Source of the DNA: Oceanobacillus sp. Castelsardo
Lineage (GTDB): Bacteria > Bacillota > Bacilli > Bacillales > Amphibacillaceae
Length of the DNA: 64,000 bases
Direction: 5' to 3'
Assembly (NCBI RefSeq): GCF_001659985.1
Contig: NZ_LYCS01000001.1
Span: 434,001 to 498,000 of the forward strand
In this document: positions 1 through 8,077 of the stretch, piece by piece
Numbering within the stretch: position 1 is the stretch's first letter
Layout of the letters: every line of letters starts with the position of its first letter
Position numbers and translations under genes: made by a program
The notes under the pieces: model-generated
Told to the model about the DNA's origin: nothing
Database searches by the model: none
What the model saw: only the letters and a program-made list of their open reading frames with translations

Positions 1-157
1 GTAATTTGTCCGATAATTGGAGTTTTTGGATATCATTTTTCATGTTGTCTTGATTATCTTTTAATTGAGTATGGCTACTTTTTAAATTTGCGATATCCTG
101 GTTAACTCGGTCTTGCCATATATCCATTGGAACCACCTCTTCTGTTTTTTCCATCAT
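1..157 (-). CDS. XhlA-like small phage protein, partial (C-terminus outside window)
   Basis: Only the first 52 codons are inside the window; no stop is reached. The start is one of two tandem ATGs (157 or 154) 4 to 7 bases after a GAGGGGG ribosome site. The protein begins MMEKTEEVVPMDIWQDRVNQ and continues as a charged amphipathic helix. This layout (short N-terminal lead, WxxxVNxDI motif, coiled coil) resembles the haemolysin XhlA family, small membrane-anchored proteins encoded just before holin and endolysin in Bacillus prophages. The position downstream of the tail genes fits. The C-terminal membrane segment expected for the family cannot be seen here, so the assignment is tentative. Confidence 0.6.
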   Translation of the reverse strand, partial: MMEKTEEVVPMDIWQDRVNQDIANLKSSHTQLKDNQDNMKNDIQKLQLSDKL

Positions 158-207
158 TGACCCCCTCGTATCTCTTTTTATCCATAAAAAATACGCCTTA
201 TTTGGCG

Positions 208-438
208 CTATTTCTCGCTTTTTTCTTTACCAGCTAACTGTTTCCTTAATTCCTCGTTATCTTTCTCTAATTCTTTAATTCTCTCATCTTTCTGTTGCAG
301 TTGAATAAAATACTCTCCCAAAATGGCATCACCTTCAGCGACTTTAAGAGACGCTTCTGATAATTGGTTCCGTAAAGAATTAATCATAAAATCTTTATTC
401 GGCCCTTTAGGCTGCTGCTGTTTCTGTTCCTTCTCCAT
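208..438 (-). CDS. Small coiled-coil phage protein, downstream of Tal
   Basis: 76 residues, strongly charged, with a heptad-like helix over the last 45 residues (QLQQKDERIKELEKDNEELR). GGAGG lies 9 bases before the ATG. The start lies inside the 3' end of the preceding tail gene (32-base overlap), so the two are probably translationally coupled. Small coiled-coil proteins are common between the tail tip gene and the lysis genes of siphoviruses; no enzymatic or binding motif is visible. Function unknown. Confidence 0.7.
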   Translation of the reverse strand: MEKEQKQQQPKGPNKDFMINSLRNQLSEASLKVAEGDAILGEYFIQLQQKDERIKELEKDNEELRKQLAGKEKSEK

Positions 439-2899
439 TAGCTAATACCTCCATCATTAATTCTAAATCTTCCACACGTTGTTCTAAGCCTGTACGTGCT
501 TTGTATTCCTCCTGTAACGCTTTTACTGCATAACTTAACATTTTATATAGGTTAACAGCTTTCATATCAGTAGTAGCAACTTCCGGAGACAATTCACTTA
601 TCACCCCTACTTGCCAATTGTTGTATCTTCCTTGGTCTACATCTGACTGTAAAATAAACTGTTTAATTTCTAAGTTGTTAATAACGTCCAAAGCGTTTAC
701 TTGCAAGTCAGATATGTTTGTTTTATACGTAATAGATGATCCGTTATTATACTCACTTGCCCTAACAGGGCGATAAACGATTGGGGAGTTATTCCCCATA
801 CCTCTAGATGTTACTAGCAACTCTAAATCTGTACCAATATAAGCATTTAAACCTACATCGGCGCTTAAAAATTGTCCGAAATAACCATTCGCTCTCACGT
901 TGCGATAAACGCCACTTAAACCTTTATTGACAACTCTTAATTCATCATCCGTACCGACATAGGCGTTTGTTGTCCTGGTAATCATTGCACGATTATAAAT
1001 ATCATTAGCGTAAATATCTCGATAAATTGGACTACCAGAACTATCTTCCGCATAGCCTTTATTAACAATGTGCATTGCGCTATCTGTACCCATCCATAAG
1101 CTTCTGGAGGTAGTAACAAAATTATTACTGTGGATAGCTCCTGCACGTAAAGGTCTATAGATAATTGACCCATCTTCACGGACAAATCCCGATGAGGTGA
1201 TTCTAACTTCACCTTCCGTACCAATGTATCCATTGGCTCCGGGTCCAAATCTAAGTCCTTGCGCTCTTATAGGTCTGTAGCTGTAATTTTCCGCTACCCC
1301 ATCGGATGGAATGCTAGAAACATCAACCACACGTACCTCGTTATTAGAATCTGGAGCGAGGTATACATTGGAATTACTTGTTCCTAATGCAGCACTTGTT
1401 ACTAATAGATTGTCAGCTCGGAAACGTTGGGAACCACTCGAATTATATCCGAATAAACCATCGGGATTTACATGAACATAGTTACCATTATTTCTAGTTA
1501 ATTTTACATTGCCGCCTATTATTTCTAATAAGGTATTACCATCACTTGAAAATAACTTACTACCATAAATCTCAACAGCTTCAATTAAGATACTTCTTAA
1601 TGTCCCTGTGGTAATAGCATCGGCAACTATACCCTCATAAGTTATCGCTGACCGATATGTTTTACCACCATCTCGGCTAAATCCTAAACCATCTGTATTA
1701 AACCTCATATAGCCGTTAGGGTTTCTTTGGTTAATACCAATGATTTCACCAGCACCATACTTAAACAAGCTGTCATCATTTCCATTAATGATTTCAGAAG
1801 CACGTCTGACCGCATCGGGTAACCAATTATACTCTAGTTTTTTACGACCACTTTGAATGTCTCTAAAATCCGCAATAGTATTATATTGTTCCGTTTTATA
1901 TTGAGAAGCAATTCCTTCATTACCAACTGTATAATTAACGTCTATAATGTTACCTTCCCAATCAAAATATTCTTCAATTTCCATGACTCTAACTCGTTGA
2001 TCAAGATTTAATCTACTTACAGATGCCCAAACTCGATCGCCTTCTTCTAAAACCATTTCTGGGTAACCGTTATTAGTTAAGTCAATCGCTTCAATTGTTG
2101 AAGAAATTGTATAACTGTTTTCGACTTGGTTTTTAACGGCTTCTCTTAATTCGTTTTTATCTTTATATCTTCCATCTTTTATTGCAGGACCTTCAATTAA
2201 TCCGTATTTTTCAGCCAAAGGAGATATATATTCAACTTCTAGTCGATAATCACCATCTTCTTCCCCTTCTGGCAAGTCTCCATAACCCTTTGCCCATGTA
2301 TGGAATCCACTTGCATCTACATCAATACTTACACTATTGACGTTTAAATCTTCATGCAGAATTACATCTTTATCACTACCAACTTGACCATAAATATACG
2401 CTACTTTTCCTTGTACTTTATATTCACCTTTAAACCGGTCAATACCATACAAGAAACGTTCTGTTTTACTTTGGTTATCCTGGTAACTCAAGGTGTTAGA
2501 TGCCAAGTTGTCGACCAATACATACGTATAAGGTGTACCCTCGAATAACCCTCTAAAATAATTAGCAGCTGTAAATGATTTATTCTCTACGGTATCTTGT
2601 AGGTAATAACCATTTAAATCTACAAAGAAGCTTAGTATTGCCGTTACATCGATTAACATATATTTCCCATCAGTTGCCTTGCCTGTGTGGGTTATAGTGT
2701 ACCATTCACCATCAAATAAAACCTTCCAACCAAACTCCAATTGATTCATAAAGTCTTTATTTACTTCTGTATACAAAAAAGACAACGATATTTCACGCTG
2801 TCCATTTACTCGTTTATTTCTTTTTACTTCTGCAATTGCTGGGTATTCACGACCTGTTAAATCTTTTAAGAACACTGCGGGTTGTCCGGTATTGTACAA
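407..2899 (-). CDS. tal: Tail-associated lysin/tail tip protein (Prophage_tail family) with C-terminal S74-type chaperone domain
   Basis: The start is set by GGAGGTGAT seven bases before a TTG codon at 2899; a GTG 21 bases upstream would put the ribosome site inside the gene. The product is about 830 residues. Residues 1 to about 350 resemble the gp27/Tal-like hub of siphovirus tails (prophage endopeptidase tail family). The middle is a series of short beta-rich repeats (NAYIGTDxEL-type) typical of a trimeric fibre. The last 100 residues resemble an intramolecular chaperone (peptidase S74): SSITYKTNISDLQ near its start would supply the Ser-Lys dyad, followed by VGVISE and a helical end. If active, the C-terminus is cleaved off after trimer folding. 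Acts at the tail tip in host recognition. Confidence 0.85.
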   Translation of the reverse strand: MYNTGQPAVFLKDLTGREYPAIAEVKRNKRVNGQREISLSFLYTEVNKDFMNQLEFGWKVLFDGEWYTITHTGKATDGKYMLIDVTAILSFFVDLNGYYLQDTVENKSFTAANYFRGLFEGTPYTYVLVDNLASNTLSYQDNQSKTERFLYGIDRFKGEYKVQGKVAYIYGQVGSDKDVILHEDLNVNSVSIDVDASGFHTWAKGYGDLPEGEEDGDYRLEVEYISPLAEKYGLIEGPAIKDGRYKDKNELREAVKNQVENSYTISSTIEAIDLTNNGYPEMVLEEGDRVWASVSRLNLDQRVRVMEIEEYFDWEGNIIDVNYTVGNEGIASQYKTEQYNTIADFRDIQSGRKKLEYNWLPDAVRRASEIINGNDDSLFKYGAGEIIGINQRNPNGYMRFNTDGLGFSRDGGKTYRSAITYEGIVADAITTGTLRSILIEAVEIYGSKLFSSDGNTLLEIIGGNVKLTRNNGNYVHVNPDGLFGYNSSGSQRFRADNLLVTSAALGTSNSNVYLAPDSNNEVRVVDVSSIPSDGVAENYSYRPIRAQGLRFGPGANGYIGTEGEVRITSSGFVREDGSIIYRPLRAGAIHSNNFVTTSRSLWMGTDSAMHIVNKGYAEDSSGSPIYRDIYANDIYNRAMITRTTNAYVGTDDELRVVNKGLSGVYRNVRANGYFGQFLSADVGLNAYIGTDLELLVTSRGMGNNSPIVYRPVRASEYNNGSSITYKTNISDLQVNALDVINNLEIKQFILQSDVDQGRYNNWQVGVISELSPEVATTDMKAVNLYKMLSYAVKALQEEYKARTGLEQRVEDLELMMEVLANGEGTETAAA

Positions 2900-2949
2900 A
2901 TTATCACCTCCAATTAGCACATATTACCGTTTTGCTCTGAAGTGTCCTC

Positions 2950-3201
2950 TTAATTATCTTTGTATGTGCTAACATTAAAATCACTAGCGTACAATGGATG
3001 AAATACTTTTTCGTCGTTTTTTGTATCGTCAAATACATACAAACCATTACTGGTATATATTACTCCTCTTTTATCAGTAGTAAGTCCTACATGATGACCG
3101 TTCGAATATCCTTCTGTTTTCCCCTCGTAGTATCCTTCTCTAAAAGAATCACTTTTAGCTTCTTGTAATATTCGATTTAGTTTTTTCTTAGAAATAAACA
3201 T
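2950..3201 (-). CDS. Hypothetical phage protein, 83 aa
   Basis: Begins MFISKKKLNRILQEAKSD behind a strong GGAGGAGG site. It has a basic helical N-terminus with Gly/Tyr-rich GYYEGKTEGYSNG and a beta-rich C-terminus. No family is recognised. It lies between the tail tip gene and a minus-strand terminator, so it opens the segment that leads into Tal and the lysis genes. It could be a small tail accessory protein, but nothing in the sequence proves it. Confidence 0.6.
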   Translation of the reverse strand: MFISKKKLNRILQEAKSDSFREGYYEGKTEGYSNGHHVGLTTDKRGVIYTSNGLYVFDDTKNDEKVFHPLYASDFNVSTYKDN

Positions 3202-3221
3202 AAAACCTCCTCCTTTTTATT

Positions 3222-3251
3222 AAAAAAAAGACACTCTAAAATGAGTGTCTT
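3222..3251 (-). terminator. Intrinsic terminator on the minus strand
   Basis: A 9-bp perfect stem AAGACACTC/GAGTGTCTT with a 6-base loop is followed on the minus strand by about eight U. It sits directly upstream of the 83-residue gene and would stop transcripts arriving from the tail genes or antisense to the membrane gene. Confidence 0.8.
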
Positions 3252-3349
3252 ATCTTAGTTATTCTTAATTCAATACATTAACAATCTGTTCCGATTATAA
3301 ATCAATAAAATAAACCACCCCATCAATTTGTAATAAATACCCTTTATTA

Positions 3350-3377
3350 TTGTAGTTTTTGTTATAAAATGTAAAAT
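3350..3377 (+). promoter_or_regulatory. Possible sigma-A promoter of the Wzy-like gene
   Basis: TTGTAG and TAAAAT are separated by 16 bases, upstream of the opposite-strand membrane gene and followed by an AAGAAAGG ribosome site 8 bases before its ATG. The match is moderate. The gene needs its own promoter because it points against the late operon. Confidence 0.4.
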
Positions 3378-3420
3378 AGGTATATCTTATTAGAAATAAC
3401 TCAAAGAAAGGTAAGTAATA

Positions 3421-4587
3421 ATGAAAATCTTAAAATTGTCGTTTTTCCTAATGTTTTTATCCTATTTTGCTTTTTATTTAGAACTGGATTTTAATAGAAT
3501 CATGTTTAAAGCTGTTTCTATGATTATTTTATTTTTTTCCTTTCTGTATGTTTACAGGAATAAATTAAACAAACCATCCAAGTCACAGGTTTTATTCTTT
3601 TTAATGTTTAACGCTTTGGGTTTAATTACTAGTCTTTATAGTGAAAACACTTATTCCAGTTTAACATCACTAATGACTTTTAATCTGTTTTTTATTATCT
3701 TTATTTTTGCAAAGAAAGAATTGCATAATGCTACTAGTTTTATAACCTTCAACAACATAGTAATTATCAGCAGTTTAATTGTCACAAGTTTTGCGTTTAT
3801 CGGTAATATACCTTTATTGATTGAACAATCAAATTCCTATTTCTATGGGCGTGTTCGCATATATGGAATGTTTGAGCATCCAAATTATTTAGGAGCTATT
3901 TCGTTTGTTACTATAATGGCTGCCATTTTAAATATGATAATCAATCACAAAGTTTCAAAGAGATATGTTTTGACAATACTTATATATTCAACGTTTTTAT
4001 TTATTTCTGATTCTCGTGGCGCAATGTATTCCTTAGCAGTTTTCGTTGTTTGTTATGTTGCTTTTAAGTATTTTAATTTTTTAAAAAGTCCTTATATAAA
4101 ATTGGCGTTCATTTTGTTGTTTATACCTTCTCTAATACATTTTTCTAATCTTTTTATAAATAACTTGAATAACGATTACTTACACGATTTTACAAGTGGA
4201 AGAACAACAAATTGGGAGTATATTTATGATACTTTCATAACAAACGATCTACAAACTTATCTATTTGGTCACGGACTATCGTCCGTAGATATTTTAGTAA
4301 ATAAGAAAATCAACACAGATAACGGTTTTATTGTTTGGTTTTTTGAAGCTGGATTGTTCAACTTACTTCTCATTTTATTATTAATATTGGTGTTCTTTAT
4401 TCGCAATATCCGCGGTTTGAAAATAAACCTTTTAACTGTTTCATTGATGATAAGTTACCTTATCTACGCAAATGTGGAAAATTTCTTAATGAACCTTGGT
4501 CACATTGTTCCTTTTTATTGCTGGATAATCATTTACTCTCAGACTGGTGTGTTTAAACAAACTCGATCAGAATATGAAAAAACATGA
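3421..4587 (+). CDS. O-antigen ligase/polymerase (Wzy/WaaL)-like membrane protein, moron gene
   Basis: 388 residues, almost wholly hydrophobic, with about ten predicted membrane segments. Motifs typical of the O-antigen ligase/polymerase family are visible in order: GMFEHPNYLGAI and SDSRGAM in the middle, a soluble loop with TSGRTTNW and FGHGLSS, then TDNGFIVWFFEAGLFNLLL and VENFLMN. Such proteins join or polymerise glycan repeat units at the outer face of the membrane. The gene runs opposite to the late phage genes, is visibly more AT-rich, and is bracketed by terminators on both sides, the layout of a moron expressed from the prophage. A role in altering surface glycans, and so phage adsorption or host surface properties, is inference. 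Confidence 0.8.
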   Translation: MKILKLSFFLMFLSYFAFYLELDFNRIMFKAVSMIILFFSFLYVYRNKLNKPSKSQVLFFLMFNALGLITSLYSENTYSSLTSLMTFNLFFIIFIFAKKELHNATSFITFNNIVIISSLIVTSFAFIGNIPLLIEQSNSYFYGRVRIYGMFEHPNYLGAISFVTIMAAILNMIINHKVSKRYVLTILIYSTFLFISDSRGAMYSLAVFVVCYVAFKYFNFLKSPYIKLAFILLFIPSLIHFSNLFINNLNNDYLHDFTSGRTTNWEYIYDTFITNDLQTYLFGHGLSSVDILVNKKINTDNGFIVWFFEAGLFNLLLILLLILVFFIRNIRGLKINLLTVSLMISYLIYANVENFLMNLGHIVPFYCWIIIYSQTGVFKQTRSEYEKT

Positions 4588-4591
4588 AAAT

Positions 4592-4634
4592 ATACCAAAA
4601 GGGCTAATCTATAAAAAGATAGCCCTTTTGGTAT
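4592..4634 (-). terminator. Terminator after the tail-spike gene
   Basis: A long stem with arms ATACCAAAAGGGCTA and TAGCCCTTTTGGTAT overlaps the stop codon of the tail-spike gene. On the minus strand it is followed by the U-rich tract TATATTTTCATGTTTTTT. On the plus strand it follows the end of the Wzy-like gene, so it may serve both convergent genes. Confidence 0.8.
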
Positions 4635-7174
4635 CAGACTGATTGACCATTTGCATCCCGCCATATATCACCGCCCCAAAATATCGGTTTAGCTAAGTCG
4701 GTATCAAAATACGTTGTTCCTACTTGTCTTGAAGTAGGTCTCTGAGAAGATGACCCGTATTGAATTCTCGCTAACTCAAACCAATCCTGATTGGACGAAT
4801 TATCAAATGATAAAAACACTCTTTTAGTCCCAAGTACATTTGCAAGTATGCCAGGGCGTTGGGGTAATACTGAACCTCCTGGATTACCAGAAAGATTCAT
4901 GAATCCAGCTGCATTAACGTTGTCTTTATTTATATCCCTATTTAATGCAACATCCCAACTACCTGTTAACCAAGCACCCACCGTTATATTAGATGAAGCC
5001 TTTTGTATCTTTTTATAAGAAGTATTTGTGTCGATTGCATCTTCATTATGAACTCTTAATTTATTGTTATATGCAGAATAAAACGTATTACCAACTGTAT
5101 TTAATACAATAGTTGTATTTGATTTATTTACACTAGCGTTGAAGGCATATAAATAAAAGTCTGAATCTCTCAAATAAGTGAAATTTGAGTTGACAACATT
5201 CATTAATAGTGTAACATCTTGAATTTCATCAAGTTCAAATAAACTTGAACCATGTATGTCATCGTCTATTACTACTTGTTTTGGTTCAAAAATCAAATTA
5301 ACTAAGTTAACCACATTGTTTCTTTGTTGAACGGATATTGGAACGTTTTTCAACTTAGCATATAACCCTATTTCCTTCACATCTTCAAATCTTAATCTAC
5401 CATCAACATCGGTAAAATCTATACTACCACCGATTTTTAAAGTATCTAATGCTGAGAATTTGGTTCTTGTCAATAATCCTCCATTAAAATAATTCACCCC
5501 GACTATATCACATTCGTCAAACGTAATACTTGATGGTGTATCTATCCCTCTACCATGTCCAGAGAATTCGGTTTGAATGCCTAAAAAAACTTTTGATTTA
5601 TTAAAGACAGCGTTTTTAAAAACTGTCCTTGTATTATCATGAAATTTATATTCTCCACCATTGATTAAAATGTCAGTATAAGAGTCTCCTGCGCTTACGA
5701 TAGATCCTTTACAGTTATCTAATACAATTTTTACACTCATACTAGCAAACCATAAAGAACTATTACTGAAGCCGAATACCCCCTCGCAATCCCTAAAAGT
5801 AATATCATGTTCAGCCATTGAGTGTGTACCGATTGTTTTGTGAGAGTAGGTAACGGATGATCTAACTCTTTCTCCTAAACAAAAAGCCGATGCCGAGAAA
5901 TCTAAAATCGAATTACCATCGTTACCTTCAATATCTTTGGCTGTACATTTTATACTTCCGTCATAGTGTACAGCATAACCTTCCCCGCCACCGTGACTTT
6001 CTGGTTTTTCTAATTCTATCTTTTCGACATCTGTTTTATAAGAAGATTGAATCATGACTAGTGGTAATTTCAACCCTTTACCACGTATATTTTCAGCCTT
6101 ACAGTTTACTGCGAAATGGAATCCAATTCCACTAACTAACTTATCTCTATTTGGATTATCCCCTGTAATACCTTTTGGTGCTTCATAAGGAGAAACATCC
6201 TCGATATAAGCATTTTTAATTGTTACGTTATTAATAGTTTTTATCTTTTTAACCCAACTAACAGAAGGTATATCAACCTGTGAAAAATCGTAAGGATTAT
6301 GATAATCGACATATACATCGTTACCAATTATATGGAGGATTTTACACACAACATTAACAGTTGGTTTAAAAACAAGCCAATAGTCTTCGTTTCCCGATGC
6401 GTTAGCCTGTCCAACTGCAAAGTGAATAAAATCTCCTTCCGATAGTCCTGTTACGTCAGCAAGTGTTAATTTAGAACATTTCATTGTCCAACCATCATGA
6501 TTTTCTTCAGGAACAATATGCGTAGGTAACGATAATTCTTGTTCCCAAGCGATAACTGACTTTTGAGTAACTTCCGTGTCATAACCTTCACTCATTGCAG
6601 TAAAAACACCATAGTGCATAATACCTCGATTTGTAGTAACGGTTTCTTGACCATTCCATATTATTTTTGAGTTTTGTAAATCAATTTCAAAATCAGAAGC
6701 TCCGTTTAACCATATTTGTTTAGAAATAGTATATTCGCCATAAGGAACAACCAATTTCCGGATACCTTTCTCTATGGATTTACTAATCATCCTTCTGAAA
6801 CTTTCAGTATCATCAATATCCGTTGGTTCTTTTAAATTATTAGGATTAACAACAAGCGTAGTTTGGGCCATTTGTAAATCTGTTGAATTCAGTCTATCTC
6901 CTAAATCTTGATGTTTTCCCCGTGCTCTTACTACTTCTGGAACAACGTCACCACCGGCGGTTTGTTCGCGAATAATGTTAATTAATTCTTGTCTTGTGGT
7001 TTCTGCAATATCTTTAGCGAGCAAACTGTCCGCAACTGCTTGTACTGCTTTTTCTCTCGCTTCCTTCGCATTTATTCCTGCTCCTGTGTATTCTTTATAT
7101 AATTCTTCAAACATGGCATTCAATTTATTACGTCCAGCATCACTCAATGGATTGTCTATGTTGTATCGTGCCAT
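4634..7174 (-). CDS. Tail spike/fibre with right-handed beta-helix (pectate-lyase-like) domain
   Basis: 846 residues. The N-terminal 110 residues are helical and end in LGDRLNSTD, a linker seen in many Bacillaceae phage tail fibres and presumably the tail-binding part. From about residue 125 the pattern (RMISKSIEKGIRKLVVPYGEY) matches the start of pectate-lyase-like beta-helices, which continue to about residue 700. The C-terminus has SSQRPTSRQVGTTYFD and ends in FWGGDIWRDANG, a common fibre tip. Likely a receptor-binding or polysaccharide-degrading spike; no catalytic residues can be assigned by eye. It directly follows Dit, where Tal is more usual. Confidence 0.8.
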   Translation of the reverse strand: MARYNIDNPLSDAGRNKLNAMFEELYKEYTGAGINAKEAREKAVQAVADSLLAKDIAETTRQELINIIREQTAGGDVVPEVVRARGKHQDLGDRLNSTDLQMAQTTLVVNPNNLKEPTDIDDTESFRRMISKSIEKGIRKLVVPYGEYTISKQIWLNGASDFEIDLQNSKIIWNGQETVTTNRGIMHYGVFTAMSEGYDTEVTQKSVIAWEQELSLPTHIVPEENHDGWTMKCSKLTLADVTGLSEGDFIHFAVGQANASGNEDYWLVFKPTVNVVCKILHIIGNDVYVDYHNPYDFSQVDIPSVSWVKKIKTINNVTIKNAYIEDVSPYEAPKGITGDNPNRDKLVSGIGFHFAVNCKAENIRGKGLKLPLVMIQSSYKTDVEKIELEKPESHGGGEGYAVHYDGSIKCTAKDIEGNDGNSILDFSASAFCLGERVRSSVTYSHKTIGTHSMAEHDITFRDCEGVFGFSNSSLWFASMSVKIVLDNCKGSIVSAGDSYTDILINGGEYKFHDNTRTVFKNAVFNKSKVFLGIQTEFSGHGRGIDTPSSITFDECDIVGVNYFNGGLLTRTKFSALDTLKIGGSIDFTDVDGRLRFEDVKEIGLYAKLKNVPISVQQRNNVVNLVNLIFEPKQVVIDDDIHGSSLFELDEIQDVTLLMNVVNSNFTYLRDSDFYLYAFNASVNKSNTTIVLNTVGNTFYSAYNNKLRVHNEDAIDTNTSYKKIQKASSNITVGAWLTGSWDVALNRDINKDNVNAAGFMNLSGNPGGSVLPQRPGILANVLGTKRVFLSFDNSSNQDWFELARIQYGSSSQRPTSRQVGTTYFDTDLAKPIFWGGDIWRDANGQSV

Positions 7175-7188
7175 TCTATCACCTTCTT

Positions 7189-8073
7189 TTAGTCATATTT
7201 GAATCTGAAATCAAATGCAATGATGTAATTTGACAATCCTTCTACTTTCATTTTGTTATCTCCGGGTAATAAGTTTAAAAAATATCGGTTCGTTCTTTCT
7301 AATATTGGTGTATTATTCAAAGTCATATAGTGACCATTTAAAATAATCTTGCTTCCAGAAGATAAAACCCAATCGTCATTTTTCATTGGATTATATTCAA
7401 AATATCTACCTGTCGCATCATACAATCTAAAATTATTGACTGACTGCAAAACATCAATTACAATCATGCAATTTCCTTTTTCTTGAACGGTCTTAATCGG
7501 AACTGTCCCGGCGTTATATATATTAAATGACGTTTTATTACTGTGTACGTAGGTTAATCTATCTGGGTCAGTGTCTAACCCCATACCAAAAGACCAATGA
7601 TTATTAAAAGGAACACCCTTTTCATCAAGATCTAAACTTGTAAAACGACTTATCCAATATGGTTGTCCGTCAATTTTTAAAGGTATATCGAATGTCGTTA
7701 AGGTTTGTACGCCATTTTGTATTTCTGGTGAATACTGTTCGATTACCCTTACCTTCATTAATTTGTTTCCTTGACGTGTTTCAGTCACGTAAAAAGAGCC
7801 TAATCTTTTAAAAAAAGAATAGACTCTATCGCGTTTTAATAAAAAATCTGTATTGTCTTTTGACTCTAACCAGGCCTTTAAAGATATTTCTCGTTCAGCA
7901 TCTCTAACGCCTGTTATGATAGTACCAGGCAGACCAGGTATACTATGTTCTGTTACTTCTTGGCCTACAGAAGATACTACTAAACCCATACCTTTTAGAC
8001 CGTATTCTAGCTCATCTTTTGGTAAAGGTATGGGTTTAAAATCTAAATCATATATTTGGAATAAATCTTGCAT
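7189..8073 (-). CDS. dit: Distal tail protein Dit (Sipho_tail family)
   Basis: 294 residues. The N-terminus (IPLPKDELEYGLKGMGLVV, then PGLPGTIITGVRDAEREISL) is characteristic of the siphovirus tail component family. The rest is beta-rich with YWISRF at about residue 160. Dit forms the hexameric ring at the end of the tail tube to which tail tip and receptor-binding proteins attach. It follows the tape measure gene with a 4-base gap, the standard siphovirus order. Confidence 0.88.
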   Translation of the reverse strand: MQDLFQIYDLDFKPIPLPKDELEYGLKGMGLVVSSVGQEVTEHSIPGLPGTIITGVRDAEREISLKAWLESKDNTDFLLKRDRVYSFFKRLGSFYVTETRQGNKLMKVRVIEQYSPEIQNGVQTLTTFDIPLKIDGQPYWISRFTSLDLDEKGVPFNNHWSFGMGLDTDPDRLTYVHSNKTSFNIYNAGTVPIKTVQEKGNCMIVIDVLQSVNNFRLYDATGRYFEYNPMKNDDWVLSSGSKIILNGHYMTLNNTPILERTNRYFLNLLPGDNKMKVEGLSNYIIAFDFRFKYD

Positions 8074-8077
8074 CTAT

